Shown piece by piece: positions 54,871 through 64,000 of a DNA stretch of 64,000 nt. A model generated the notes under the pieces. That model was not told where the DNA came from and ran no database searches. It was given only the letters and a program-made list of their open reading frames with translations. Origin of the DNA: Bremerella alba (GTDB lineage Bacteria > Planctomycetota > Planctomycetia > Pirellulales > Pirellulaceae); contig NZ_JABRWO010000003.1 of the NCBI RefSeq assembly GCF_013618625.1, forward strand, positions 124,001-188,000, written 5' to 3'. Numbering within the stretch: the stretch's first letter is position 1; each line of letters begins with the position of its first letter. Made by a program: the position numbers and the translations under genes.

Positions 54871-56889
54871 ATGCATAAGACTTTTCTGCCAGCGTTCGTA
54901 CTATTGGTTTTGGTGTTCGCCAGCCACGGCTTAGCTCAATCACTCCCGGAGCCAGCAATTGCAGGTCTGCGTTACTATTACCCACCGGCGAAGGTCGAGC
55001 CTCGTGAAATTGAAACTGACATTTGTGTCTACGGTGGAACTAGCGGTGGCGTGATTGCGGCGATCCAAGCGCGACGGATGGGTAAATCGGCAGTACTGCT
55101 TTCGTTCGGCAAGCATGTGGGTGGTTTAACAACCGGAGGGTTGAGCCATACCGATGGGGGCGGCCCCGATGTATGTGGCGGGCTTGCTCGCGAGTTCTAC
55201 AGCCAGATTGGCCAAAGTCATTTCAAGCCGTCGGCAGCAGAAGACGTATACAAGAAGATGCTCAGCGATGCCGGGGTCGATGTGCATTACCTGGCACATC
55301 TTGATAAGGTCACCAAAGAGGGGACGCAGATCACTTCGATCGCGATGGAAGATGGTCTGGTCGTCAAGGCAAAGCAGTTCATCGACGCGACGTACGAAGG
55401 AGACCTCTTGGCCAGGGCAGGCGTCTCGTACGCGGTTGGTCGTGAAGCTAACAGCGTCTATGACGAAACGTACGACGGCATTCGTCAGCCTGGTACCGGC
55501 GGACACAATTTCTCGAAGGACATTGACCCTTACGTGAAGCCAGGCGATCCGGCGAGTGGATTGTTGCCGCGCATTGTCGCCGATGGAGGCGTCCCCGGCG
55601 AGGGTGATAAAGCGATTCAGGCCTATTGCTTCCGAATGCGACTGGTCAAAGGAGAGAACCGCCGACCGTTTCCCAAGCCCAATGTTTACGACACGCAGCA
55701 GTATGAAGTGCTGGCTCGGCTATTCGAGGCCGGGGCCGATCCTCGCATGGGTTGGTCGATCGATACCAATAATCATCATCTGTTCAGCGGTGCTTACTTC
55801 ATTGACTTCGTCGGAGGAAATACCGATTGGCCGGAGGGAGATTGGGTGACGCGTGAGAAGGTGTTTCAAGACCACGCCAACTACCAAATTGGAGTGATGC
55901 ACTTCCTGACGAATTCGCCGCGCGTGCCTCAGCAGTGGCGCAAGCGATTTGCGACCTATGGGTTGCCCACTGACGAGTATCAAGACACCAGCGGTTGGAC
56001 GCATGAGCTTTATATCCGCGAAGGCCGCCGCATGCTGAGTGATTACGTGATGACCCAGGACAACTGCCAGGGTCACGAAGTTCCGGAAGATTCCATCGGG
56101 CTGGCGTCCTACAACATGGATTCGCATCATTGCCAGATGGTGGCGGTCGATGGTGCGATTCGCAACGAAGGCAATGTCGAGATTCGTGTTTCCCCTTACC
56201 CGATCGCCTATCGAGCGATCACCCCCAAAGCTTCTGAATGCACGAACCTGTTGGTTCCTGTCGCGTTGTCTTCCAGCCACATTGCGTTTGGCTCGATTCG
56301 CATGGAGCCGGTGTTCATGATTCTCGGTCAAAGCGCGGCGACGGCGGCCTCGCAGGCAATCGACGACAAGGTAACCGTGCAGAACGTGAAGTACGAACCG
56401 TTGGTCAAGCAGCTTCTGGCCGACGGTCAGATTGTCGAGCATCAAGGCGGGTCCGCTATCTCAATTAGCCCGAAGGGCTTGAAGGGAGTCGTCGTGGACG
56501 ATCGCGACGCCAAACTTTCAGGCGAGTGGGTAGAGTCGAGCCACATTCGACCCTTCGTCGGTCGTGGCTATCGTCATGATGCCGATCAAGCCAAAGGTAA
56601 ACGGACCGCAACGTTCGCCACGAAGCTCAAGCCGGGCCAGTACGAAGTTCGCCTGGCTTATTCCGCCAACAGCAATCGTGCCAGTAACTTGCCGGTGACG
56701 ATTCAGCATGCCGATGGAAAGCATGAACTGGCCGTCAACCAACGCGAGAAACCAAGCCTCGATCAGATTTTCGTTTCGCTGGGAACATTTCGCTTTGAGG
56801 ATCAAGGGGAAGTAGTTGTCAGCAACGCCGGAACCAACGGCCACGTGATTATCGACGCAGTCGTGTTTGTGCCTGTCGACGAAAGTTAA
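54871..56889 (+). CDS. Secreted FAD-dependent oxidoreductase with golvesin/xanthan-lyase-like C-terminal domain
   Basis: 672 residues. A signal peptide (MHKTFLPAFVLLVLVFASHG) precedes a FAD-dependent oxidoreductase domain (about 45-500; ICVYGGTSGGVIAAIQARRMG, HVGGLTTGGLSHTD), then a sandwich domain (about 540-670; VESSHIRPFVGRGYRHD, LKPGQYEVRLAYS) of the golvesin C-term/xanthan-lyase binding type. Such fusions are common in planctomycetes and thought to act on polysaccharides, but no substrate is known. Its stop TAA overlaps the stop of the convergent permease gene within TTAA. Confidence 0.88.
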   Translation: MHKTFLPAFVLLVLVFASHGLAQSLPEPAIAGLRYYYPPAKVEPREIETDICVYGGTSGGVIAAIQARRMGKSAVLLSFGKHVGGLTTGGLSHTDGGGPDVCGGLAREFYSQIGQSHFKPSAAEDVYKKMLSDAGVDVHYLAHLDKVTKEGTQITSIAMEDGLVVKAKQFIDATYEGDLLARAGVSYAVGREANSVYDETYDGIRQPGTGGHNFSKDIDPYVKPGDPASGLLPRIVADGGVPGEGDKAIQAYCFRMRLVKGENRRPFPKPNVYDTQQYEVLARLFEAGADPRMGWSIDTNNHHLFSGAYFIDFVGGNTDWPEGDWVTREKVFQDHANYQIGVMHFLTNSPRVPQQWRKRFATYGLPTDEYQDTSGWTHELYIREGRRMLSDYVMTQDNCQGHEVPEDSIGLASYNMDSHHCQMVAVDGAIRNEGNVEIRVSPYPIAYRAITPKASECTNLLVPVALSSSHIAFGSIRMEPVFMILGQSAATAASQAIDDKVTVQNVKYEPLVKQLLADGQIVEHQGGSAISISPKGLKGVVVDDRDAKLSGEWVESSHIRPFVGRGYRHDADQAKGKRTATFATKLKPGQYEVRLAYSANSNRASNLPVTIQHADGKHELAVNQREKPSLDQIFVSLGTFRFEDQGEVVVSNAGTNGHVIIDAVVFVPVDES

Positions 56890-58028
56890 GAAGCGCGAAG
56901 TGCTCCGAGGATATCAACACGAGCCGCTTGCCATGCAGGCCATATGCCGGCGGCCAGGCCCGTTACGATGGCGACGGCCAGCGAAACGAGTATCAAGCGA
57001 ACCGACGGCAAGAACGCCACGCTGACGGCCTCGGCCGAGACGGATAGACTGCTGAACTCTAGCGTCACAACCGCCAACGCAATGCCCAGTGCTCCACCGA
57101 TCAAGCTCAGGATGATGCTCTCGGAAAGGACCAGGGCAAAGACCGTTCGTCCGGTGAACCCAAGCGTCTGAAAGACCGCGTGTTCCTTGATGCGATCTTG
57201 AACCGACATCACGGTCGTGGTCGAGACAAGCGACAGCACAATCACCACGCAGGCATAGCCAAGGTACTTCGACATCTCGACTAGCTGCGTCAAGTCGCCC
57301 AGGCTCTTGGCTTGGAAGACACCTTTGGGACGCGTATCCGTTTCGACGGAGCCTCCGCGAAACTTGTCGTCGATGGCCTCGCAGATCGCTAGTTGATCGG
57401 TGCCTGGTTTGAGAAGAACCTCGTGCTGGGTAACGGTCCCGACCAGGTTCATCCCTTTGCCACGCTGTAGAAACTCGAGATGAGAGTAGATATAGTTTTC
57501 TTCGGCTGGATCGGACGAAGTGAAGATGCCGGCAACCTGAACGGTCAGATCGCCAATCGAGAACTTATCGCCCACACCAATTTCGCGGCGTGATGCCACG
57601 GCGGTGCCAATGACGGCGGCGTCTTGGTGTTCTTCAAATTCGCTCCAGCTTCCCGCTTTCAATTGAAAGTCGCGTGCTTTGCGGATCTTATCTGGCGGAA
57701 GCCCATAAAAGACAATCACGTCTAAACTGGCGCGACAGTTGTTAGTAAAGACCTGAATCGGTATCACATCGTCGACGCCTGGGATCTTCTTGATTTGTTG
57801 TTGATAGTCTTGCGGTAAATGGCTGGTCGCCGGACAGAACTTGTTCCCTTGAAAGACAATCAGCGAGCCCTTGGCCGCTTGCCTGGCCTGCATGTCGGCC
57901 ATCCCTTCTTGAACTGCCCCGACGAAGCAGAACACATACAAAGCGATCGCGGCACCGATACAGGTTAGCGCCGTCCGAGAGCGGTGTCTCCACAATGTTT
58001 TGAAGATCAGCGGAAAGAACTTAAGCAT
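56886..58028 (-). CDS. ABC transporter permease, FtsX/MacB type
   Basis: About 380 residues from the ATG at 58028, overlapping the ATPase stop by 8 bases. A first helix near residue 20 ([20 protein letters not shown]), a large outer MacB-like domain (about 45-255) and three helices at the end (about 265-375; [39 protein letters not shown]) follow the FtsX pattern. It forms the second permease of the exporter operon. Mechanotransmission-type export or lipoprotein extraction is the family role. Cargo unknown. Confidence 0.9.
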   Translation of the reverse strand: MLKFFPLIFKTLWRHRSRTALTCIGAAIALYVFCFVGAVQEGMADMQARQAAKGSLIVFQGNKFCPATSHLPQDYQQQIKKIPGVDDVIPIQVFTNNCRASLDVIVFYGLPPDKIRKARDFQLKAGSWSEFEEHQDAAVIGTAVASRREIGVGDKFSIGDLTVQVAGIFTSSDPAEENYIYSHLEFLQRGKGMNLVGTVTQHEVLLKPGTDQLAICEAIDDKFRGGSVETDTRPKGVFQAKSLGDLTQLVEMSKYLGYACVVIVLSLVSTTTVMSVQDRIKEHAVFQTLGFTGRTVFALVLSESIILSLIGGALGIALAVVTLEFSSLSVSAEAVSVAFLPSVRLILVSLAVAIVTGLAAGIWPAWQAARVDILGALRAS

Positions 58029-58719
58029 GTTCCACCTCGCGGTTGGTAGTTTCGACCAGCTTGCCGCGGTCGAGTTGAAACTGCCGATGCGCGACCATGG
58101 CTGCCGACCGATCATGCGTGACCATCAGAAGTGTGACACCAAGTTCCCGGTTCAAGCGACCGAGCAGATGCAAGATTTGTTCGGACGTTTCCGGGTCGAG
58201 GTCGCCGGTAGGTTCGTCAGCCACAACAACCAGGGGGTGATTTACAATTGCCCGAGCAATACCGACACGTTGTTCCTGGCCACCAGAGAGTTGCCGTGGA
58301 TAATGACCCGCCCGATCGATCAGGTCAACTGCTTCCAAAGCGATGGTAACTCGCTGTCTCCGCTCGGCTCTTGACATGGGCAGTAGTAGCAGGGGAAGTT
58401 CGATGTTCTCGTAGGCGGTCAGCACGGGGACAAGGTTGTGCGTTTGAAACACATAACCTAGGTTCGCGGCACGCCACTTGGCCAGTTTAGTGCGGGAGAG
58501 CCGTGTGAGATCGGTTCCATCGACCAAAATGCGACCGGAGTTTGGGCGGTCGATCGTGGCGATCAGGTTCAAGAGCGTGCTCTTGCCGGTTCCGCTGGCA
58601 CCCATCAACGACAGAAACTCGCCACGTTCGATTTCCAGCGATACGTCGTCCAGCGGCGTGATTGTTTCTTCGCCTTTGTGGTACTGCTTGGTCACGTTGC
58701 AGACTTCAATCAGTGGCAT
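58021..58719 (-). CDS. ABC transporter ATP-binding protein, MacB/LolD type
   Basis: 232 residues. Walker A is [12 protein letters not shown] (about 37-48), Q-loop in [20 protein letters not shown], signature [15 protein letters not shown], Walker [13 protein letters not shown] and the switch His in VTHD. It powers the two FtsX-type permeases of this operon (60912 and 56886). It begins 3 bases after the HlyD-type adaptor gene stops. Confidence 0.94.
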   Translation of the reverse strand: MPLIEVCNVTKQYHKGEETITPLDDVSLEIERGEFLSLMGASGTGKSTLLNLIATIDRPNSGRILVDGTDLTRLSRTKLAKWRAANLGYVFQTHNLVPVLTAYENIELPLLLLPMSRAERRQRVTIALEAVDLIDRAGHYPRQLSGGQEQRVGIARAIVNHPLVVVADEPTGDLDPETSEQILHLLGRLNRELGVTLLMVTHDRSAAMVAHRQFQLDRGKLVETTNREVEHA

Positions 58720-58721
58720 TG

Positions 58722-60344
58722 CTATTCTCCTTGCGGGGGAAGTCGGTTAAGCGTTGATCGAACAACACGGTCCTGCATCGCCCCAGCGGTTGACTCTTCT
58801 ACTTCGTCCACCACTTCAATCGCGGCGTTCTCTTGAAGGTCAGACGCTGGATTGAAGATCAGGCGATCTCCCAGATTCAATCCTGACACGACCTCGGTCA
58901 TAGAGCCGGAAGGGTTAGCGGCCACGGTTATCGATTTCTTGCGGGCCTTGCCGGCGGCTTGATCGGCCACCCATGCAAACGTTTGATCGTTCTCTCGGAG
59001 CACCATTTCCGTGGGGATATAGATTCGCATCTCCTCTTGGTAGGTGCCTGCTTTCTGCTCTACTTCAGGGGCCAGAAATGTGACGTCCACAAGCATCTCG
59101 GGCTTGAAATAGTTCGGTGGATTCGGCAAAGCGACTTTGACTTGCAGCGTATTCTTTTGAATGTCCGCTTCCGAACTGATGAACAGCACACGGCCGACGA
59201 TCGGATTTTCGAGGGCCGGATTGTTGATGGTTACCTGTTGGTCGAGCGACACCTGAGGAATGTTCTCGAAACGCACATCGACGCGTACCTGAAGACTGTC
59301 CGGCCGATACATGGTCACGACGGTGCTGCTATCCGATTCGGTACTGCCGGTGGGCATCGTACCGAGGTGCGATCCCGGCGGGCTCAGCAAGCGATAGATT
59401 CGACCGGCAACCGGTGCCCTCACCACCATTCGGTCGAGAGCCAGTTTGGCTTGGGCGAGCGACACTTCGGTTTGACGCAAACGTGCCTTGGCGGCTTGAA
59501 GTTCAGCTTGGGCGGTGGCTTTTGCTTCTAATTCGTCGACTAGCAGATCGAGTCGTGTTTGGAGGGCCTCTTGCCGCTTGCTCCAGGCAACCTTTTCCGC
59601 TTGAAGCGTACCCTTACGTTGGACGAGTTCCTCTAGCGAAGCCTCGGCTGTGGTTAGTCGTGAGATGGCCTGATCGACGCTCGACTTGGAAACGGCGACG
59701 CCTGCATCGACTTTGCGCTGATGATCGATGTGGGCATACTCGCGCATCGCTTCAGCTCGACGAACCTCGAACGGTAGGTTTTGCAGCTGCGTATCGATCC
59801 GCGAAACCTGGGCCTGGGCTTCGGCCAGTTGCGCTTCCAGGTGAACCGGTTGTTCCACACGCACGTTCGCCGCATTGAGTGCCGCCTGGGACTGCTCGAC
59901 TTCAGCCTGACGTAAATCACGATCCGCGACGGCGCGATCGTAGGATAGCTGATTGTCTTCCCGCACCAGGTGGGCGACAGGATCGCCTTTGCTGACGGCC
60001 TGGTCTTCTACCACAAGCAATTCTTCAATCACGCCGGGCGCAAGTGCGGCAACGCGAATCGGCGTCGGGCGCGGCTCGACCCAGCCGGCGGCCTGGAACA
60101 GGGGTGTTCCGGCCGACTGGATTTTCGCTCTCGAGGCAACCACCGGGACAACCTTCACCGGAGTGGCTGGGAATATGAGATCCCAGGCAGCCCACACAAT
60201 CAGGGCTGCAAATCCGGTGACCAGCATGCCAGGAATCAGAACACGCGAAACGAAATGCCGCCGGGTAGGCAGATCAGAACTGCGCTGATCTGCCGTCGTT
60301 GCGCCTCGGTCGATCGCGAGTTGTTTCAGATCGACTTCTGCCAT
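58722..60344 (-). CDS. HlyD-type periplasmic adaptor
   Basis: 540 residues. One membrane helix near 35-55 ([20 protein letters not shown]), then a lipoyl half-motif ([19 protein letters not shown]), a very long helical hairpin (about 130-310; heptad pattern, Gln/Ala/Glu rich), the second lipoyl part ([19 protein letters not shown]) and beta-barrel/membrane-proximal domains. It links the inner-membrane ABC unit with the outer envelope. The long hairpin suggests a wide gap or a TolC-like partner, which is not encoded here. Confidence 0.9.
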   Translation of the reverse strand: MAEVDLKQLAIDRGATTADQRSSDLPTRRHFVSRVLIPGMLVTGFAALIVWAAWDLIFPATPVKVVPVVASRAKIQSAGTPLFQAAGWVEPRPTPIRVAALAPGVIEELLVVEDQAVSKGDPVAHLVREDNQLSYDRAVADRDLRQAEVEQSQAALNAANVRVEQPVHLEAQLAEAQAQVSRIDTQLQNLPFEVRRAEAMREYAHIDHQRKVDAGVAVSKSSVDQAISRLTTAEASLEELVQRKGTLQAEKVAWSKRQEALQTRLDLLVDELEAKATAQAELQAAKARLRQTEVSLAQAKLALDRMVVRAPVAGRIYRLLSPPGSHLGTMPTGSTESDSSTVVTMYRPDSLQVRVDVRFENIPQVSLDQQVTINNPALENPIVGRVLFISSEADIQKNTLQVKVALPNPPNYFKPEMLVDVTFLAPEVEQKAGTYQEEMRIYIPTEMVLRENDQTFAWVADQAAGKARKKSITVAANPSGSMTEVVSGLNLGDRLIFNPASDLQENAAIEVVDEVEESTAGAMQDRVVRSTLNRLPPQGE

Positions 60345-60347
60345 GGG

Positions 60348-60881
60348 TTATTTCCTCACGTAGAGACTATCGGCCAGAACGGTCAAGTTGCCTTCTTCGT
60401 CGCGTTGCGCTTTGCCACGCACGACGACGGTTTGCAGTTCGTCCAGTTTCAACGACTCACGAGCGTCTGCTTGGAGGACTTCGCCGTTTTCGTCAACAAC
60501 CTTGATCAACGCCGTGGCACCGGGAAGCTTGTCGGTCGCGCAGCAATAGTCCCAAGGCTTTTCGCACGCATCACCAGGGATATCGCTACAGGCCTTAAGG
60601 GAAGGGTCGACGATAGAGAACGCGACGCGGCCATCGATCCACGGATTGGCCGACCCGCCGATGCGACCGACGACGGTCACTTCTTCGTCATCTTTGGCGG
60701 ACTCACGAACCGCAATGACTTCCTGCGCGCCCTCAGGCTCGGAAGCGAGTAAGTACTTTGCCATTTCCGCCGAGGGTGGCGCATCGCTGTCGGCGGTCTT
60801 AGAAGCATCGTTAGAACTGGTGCAGCCGACAGCAAAGAGCGACAGTGCCGTGACGAGTACCAAAGAGAGAGTCGTTTTCAT
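60348..60881 (-). CDS. Hypothetical lipoprotein inside the exporter operon
   Basis: About 177 residues from the ATG at 60881 (AAGG 6 bases upstream). The lipobox LFAVGC is near residue 20. The mature protein has EVTVVGRIGGSANPWIDGRVAFSI-type OB-fold-like strands, a Cys cluster (KACSDIPGDACEKPWDYCCA) and KLDELQTVVVRGKAQ. It ends 3 bases before the HlyD-type gene starts. Its position between permease and adaptor suggests a part of the exporter. Family unnamed. Confidence 0.82.
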   Translation of the reverse strand: MKTTLSLVLVTALSLFAVGCTSSNDASKTADSDAPPSAEMAKYLLASEPEGAQEVIAVRESAKDDEEVTVVGRIGGSANPWIDGRVAFSIVDPSLKACSDIPGDACEKPWDYCCATDKLPGATALIKVVDENGEVLQADARESLKLDELQTVVVRGKAQRDEEGNLTVLADSLYVRK

Positions 60882-60911
60882 GTTCAACCTTTCAAAGTTG
60901 TGAAGTCGTAC

Positions 60912-62078
60912 TTAAACCGATTTCAAGCCGTCGACCACCGGCATCCGTAAGGCACGGAAAGCAGGGGGAAGCGACCCTAGAAATCCCAATAAAAAACCTA
61001 CCGTGCATCCGACAAGAATGCACACATTATCAATCCTGAGAGCAAACGCCCCCATGGTGAAACGCACTGAAGTTCCATTGAAGACCGTCAGTGCGATCAG
61101 CGTTGCCAGTAAACTGGCCGAGGCCGCCAAGAGGAGGCCTTCCTGGATTAAGCTGAGCAGGATGGCCCGGCGTACAAAGCCCAGGGTTTGCAACATAGCG
61201 AGTTCAGGGATACGCCCTACGACGGCCCCGTACATGGTGTTCAACCCGGCCAAAATTCCGGCTCCTGAGATCAAGAACACAACCAGCCACGCAAGCCAGC
61301 GGATGGGGCCATAGTCTCGCTGCAGCCCTGCGTAATATTCCGTTTCGCGTGCGGCTTGAAGCTCCAGGTCGAGTCGCTCTTTGCAAAAGAAATCGATCTC
61401 GCTGTAATCGCCTGAAGAGCTAAGTCGCAACGCCACCAGGCTTAAATCTTGCCGCTTCATCGATTGCTGAAGTTCATCGAGTCGGCACCAAACCTCCGAT
61501 TCAAAGGCCCCACCGGTTGCGGAAAAAGTGCCAGCCACTTTCCAGGAACGTCCTTCAAAATAAACTTCATCGCCAGGGGTAATCGCGTCCATGTCGAGCC
61601 CCAGTTTGACTGCGGCCATCCGCCCGACCAGCACTTCGCCGGGGCCTGGCCAGGTACCACTCTCAAGCTGAATGCGGCTGCGAACCAGCAGAACCTCCGG
61701 CGTCACGCCGCGCACCAAGCCCATTGCCGGTTGGTCCATCGACGGGGTCGATACTTCGGTGCCCAGATAAAGCTCTGGCGAAACGTATTTCTTGCCTTGG
61801 CGTTCGCGGATGCCGGGAATACTTGCCGCGATCAAGTCGCTCGATCGCATCGGAATCGACGAGTATTCCATGTTCTCTCCCATACCCAGAGAGAAGATTA
61901 ACACGGTGTCCGAGTCTCCACTGACTTGCAGGTTTTTCTCCAAACCGCGGATGAAGCCGACGACGATAAAAACCAGTAAAATCACCACCGTCAACGCGCC
62001 CAAGGTAAGCAAGGTGCGCATCGGTCGACGGAACAGATTTCGAATCGCGTAATCCCAGGCAAGGGGGCGAAACCACAT
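60912..62078 (-). CDS. ABC transporter permease, FtsX/MacB type
   Basis: About 388 residues from the ATG at 62078; no strong ribosome site is seen, and a TTG at 62102 is possible. It starts WFRPLAWDYAIRNLFRRP, then helix 1 (LLTLGALTVVILLVFIVVGF), a long outer domain (about 50-260) and three C-terminal helices (LAWLVVFLISGAGILAGLNT, LLAASASLLATLIALTVF, CILVGCTVGFLLGFLGS). It is unlike the permease at 56886 in sequence, so the exporter is probably a heterodimer. It is the first gene of the operon. Confidence 0.9.
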   Translation of the reverse strand: MWFRPLAWDYAIRNLFRRPMRTLLTLGALTVVILLVFIVVGFIRGLEKNLQVSGDSDTVLIFSLGMGENMEYSSIPMRSSDLIAASIPGIRERQGKKYVSPELYLGTEVSTPSMDQPAMGLVRGVTPEVLLVRSRIQLESGTWPGPGEVLVGRMAAVKLGLDMDAITPGDEVYFEGRSWKVAGTFSATGGAFESEVWCRLDELQQSMKRQDLSLVALRLSSSGDYSEIDFFCKERLDLELQAARETEYYAGLQRDYGPIRWLAWLVVFLISGAGILAGLNTMYGAVVGRIPELAMLQTLGFVRRAILLSLIQEGLLLAASASLLATLIALTVFNGTSVRFTMGAFALRIDNVCILVGCTVGFLLGFLGSLPPAFRALRMPVVDGLKSV

Positions 62079-62192
62079 GACGATACCCAACGCAGGGGTC
62101 AATCGAGCAAACGAGGCCTAACGAGATCATCCGCGCAGACGAATACCAGGCGGCAAGTTAAGACCTCACGATGCGAGAGAGCATCGGTCGAT

Positions 62193-62600
62193 TTAGCAGG
62201 TTAGTGTCAGGAACAGCATACGCAGCTCGCGGCCTGAGCGAACGTGCTGATCGTGGAGAGAAGCATCGTATTTTCGCAATGTCGTCGACAGATCGAAAGT
62301 AACATGCGGAAACGCAGGATAAATGGCCAAGAATGCCAGCTCTGGCAAATCGATGCTGACGTTGTGACGTTCGTGAACGGCACCGTTGCAGATGCCTTGG
62401 CAGTCTTTTTGATGCGTGTCGGAACTGCCGGACTCGTCAGCACCCGATTTCGTAGTACTGGCCGGACAGCAGCAGCAAATAGGCGTAATGGCTTCCTGTC
62501 CGTTGGTCAGTTGCGAGCTTACACCATACCCCAGACCAACCACGCATGAGAGCGGGCAGTAAAGTAGTGCCAGGATGGTGAGTAATGAAATACTTCGCAC
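62193..62600 (-). CDS. Hypothetical exported Cys-rich small protein
   Basis: 135 residues from a GTG at 62600. A signal peptide (RSISLLTILALLYCPLSCVVG) is followed by a Cys-rich part with CCCCP and DCQGICNG, then an ordinary C-terminal half. Four adjacent Cys could bind metal. No family I recognise. It is upstream of the ABC exporter operon on the same strand, with about 115 bases between. Confidence 0.65.
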   Translation of the reverse strand: MRSISLLTILALLYCPLSCVVGLGYGVSSQLTNGQEAITPICCCCPASTTKSGADESGSSDTHQKDCQGICNGAVHERHNVSIDLPELAFLAIYPAFPHVTFDLSTTLRKYDASLHDQHVRSGRELRMLFLTLTC

Positions 62601-62927
62601 AAACAGGGTTCCTTCTCTCTATCATTGTGCGCATCGAGTGGGTGTAAGGCAAGCTCACTTACTGCCCATGAGACGTTCTTTGGTTCACAACCACCGCGAA
62701 AACGTTAATGGATTGTCGTACTTTTACCGCCTGTAGGGAGCAACTTCCACGTGGTAAAGTAGGTCTGCCCCCCGAGAGCTGCAACAGCTGAAGCGTCGAA
62801 CGTCAGGGATATTGTGTTTACTTGAACGAGTACGCACGATAGATACCGTTAACGCGCAACAAACACTTTGTGCCGGAACGTTCCCAGAATCTTGGGAGCA
62901 GATTTTGCACCATCTCTGACGCATCTC
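62601..62927. other. Divergent intergenic region, no gene recognised
   Basis: 327 bases between the Cys-rich protein (minus) and the XylR-type regulator (plus). It should contain both promoters. No hairpin or repeat stands out beyond an imperfect TACTTTTACC/GGTAAAGTA dyad near 62717-62763. Confidence 0.4.
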
Positions 62928-64000
62928 ATGCCTGCTAAGACAGCTTCGCCACATGTCGCTTTGCTCATCGAAACGTCTCGGACCTATGGTCGAGAGCTAT
63001 TAGACGGTGTGCGAAAGTATGTCGCCGAGCATGGTCCTTGGTCGCTGTTGGTAGAGTCTCGTTCGCTTGAGTCCCCTGCCCCGCCCTGGCTGCCGGTCTG
63101 GAGCGGAAACGGGATATTGACCCGCAGCGGATCGCAAGCGATGGTCGACTGCGTGAAACGAGCCAAGGTTCCGACGGTTGAATTACGTTCGACCCGCTTG
63201 AAGCATTCCTTTCCCTTTGTGGGCGTGAACAACTGTTCGTTGGGCAAGCTGGTAGCCGAGCACTTCTTGGAACGCGGCTTCCGCCACTTCGCTGTATATC
63301 AACTGGGGGCCGAGGAATATTTTCAGCAGCGCTGCGAGAACTTCGTGCAGACTGTCGCCGAAAATGGCTACGAAGCCTCTCGGTATAATCCCCTGAACCG
63401 TCGCGAGCAGCCGACCGAATGGGAGCAAGCTCAGAAGGAACTTGCGGAGTGGATTCATCGGCTCCCCAAGCCGGTCGGCGTGATGGCCTGTACCGATCAA
63501 CTGGGTTTCTGGCTGTTGGATGCCTGCCGACGATGCGCGGCGATTGTACCGGAGGAGGTCGCGGTGGTCGGGGTCGAAAACGACGCTTCACTTTGCACAA
63601 TGGGAACCACGCCTCTGTCGAGTGTCGAGCTGAACGGCACGGCGATTGGTTACCGGGCTGCCGAACTCTTAGAGCATTTGATGGATGGGGGCGAGCCTCC
63701 GAAGAAACCGATCTTGGTAGAACCGTTAGGAATCGTGACTAGGCTCTCGTCCGATATCGTGGCCCTGGACGATAAGGACCTGGCCAATGCGTTGCTCTTC
63801 ATGCGGCAATATGCGTGCGAAGGTATTGGGGTCTCGGATGTGCTGAAGGCGGTCGCCATTTCTCGAAGTTCGTTAGAGCGTGGCCTGCGAAAGCTCTTGG
63901 GCCGCTCGCCGAACCAGGAACTAATTCGATTGAAGCTCTTGCGAGCTGAAGAAATGCTCACCCATACCGATCTAACGCTTTCAGTCATTGCCGAACGCTG
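62928..64000 (+). CDS. XylR-type AraC-family transcription regulator, 3' end beyond the window
   Basis: The frame is open from the ATG at 62928 to the right edge (357 codons). The first 275 residues are a periplasmic-binding-protein-like sensor as in LacI/XylR (HVALLIETSRTYGRELLDGV, VGVNNCSLGKLVAEHFLERG, PVGVMACTDQLGFWLLDACR, VAVVGVENDASLC). The AraC-type DNA-binding domain begins at about 285 (GVSDVLKAVAISRSSLERG, LRKLLGRSPNQELIRLKLL); only its first helix-turn-helix is complete. Members respond to sugars such as xylose. The genes it controls lie outside or cannot be told. Confidence 0.9.
   Translation, partial: MPAKTASPHVALLIETSRTYGRELLDGVRKYVAEHGPWSLLVESRSLESPAPPWLPVWSGNGILTRSGSQAMVDCVKRAKVPTVELRSTRLKHSFPFVGVNNCSLGKLVAEHFLERGFRHFAVYQLGAEEYFQQRCENFVQTVAENGYEASRYNPLNRREQPTEWEQAQKELAEWIHRLPKPVGVMACTDQLGFWLLDACRRCAAIVPEEVAVVGVENDASLCTMGTTPLSSVELNGTAIGYRAAELLEHLMDGGEPPKKPILVEPLGIVTRLSSDIVALDDKDLANALLFMRQYACEGIGVSDVLKAVAISRSSLERGLRKLLGRSPNQELIRLKLLRAEEMLTHTDLTLSVIAER

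Overview
This window is chromosomal DNA of a planctomycete, most likely a marine-type Pirellulales (relatives of Blastopirellula, Bremerella or Rhodopirellula). The lineage is inferred from its dense set of families that are largely planctomycete/Verrucomicrobia expansions: DUF1549/DUF1553 cytochromes, DUF1592-type cytochromes, DUF1501/DUF1552 exported proteins, DUF1559 pseudopilin-like proteins, Rhodopirellula-type ECF sigma factors and DUF1080. No rRNA, tRNA, phage, insertion sequence or CRISPR array was seen. Two genes run off the window: a DUF1553 cytochrome at the left edge (1-3538, minus) and a XylR-type AraC regulator at the right edge (62928-64000, plus).

The most striking feature is one six-part module that occurs three times: ECF sigma factor, overlapping membrane partner (FecR-type or related), large exported haem protein, Tat-type DUF1501/DUF1552 protein, DUF1559 pseudopilin-like protein and a small lipoprotein with a carboxypeptidase-regulatory-like fold. 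Copy A is 1-7416 (minus; no DUF1501 seen before the edge), copy B is 26769-34157 (plus) and copy C is 34284-42729 (minus). B and C end face to face around a perfect hairpin. An incomplete relative (DUF1559 plus lipoprotein, without sigma) sits at 12251-13713.

Region 7949-19539 (minus) holds two sets of exported cytochrome/beta-propeller proteins built from the same domains fused in different ways, together with a DUF1080 hydrolase and a Tat-type Gfo/Idh oxidoreductase, probably for periplasmic oxidation of sugars or glycosides. Region 19695-25865 is a signalling operon: membrane hybrid kinase with three receivers, CheR, CheB and a receiver-kinase-receiver protein. It has no chemoreceptor, CheW or flagellar gene.

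Region 42966-45804 is a nitric-oxide response locus: flavohaemoglobin, cupin and a DUF3365 c-haem sensor, divergent from an Rrf2 regulator with two similar 16-bp operator-like sites between them. A 742-bp gap full of palindromic repeats follows. Region 46547-53645 is an arsenosugar operon: VTT membrane protein, FAD disulfide oxidoreductase, ArsM, ArsS, a fused pair of arsenosugar glycosyltransferases and a fatty-acid-hydroxylase family protein, which suggests arsenolipid formation. Region 53849-62600 carries a lipoprotein, a secreted FAD oxidoreductase, a MacB-like ABC exporter operon with two permeases and its own lipoprotein, and a Cys-rich small exported protein.
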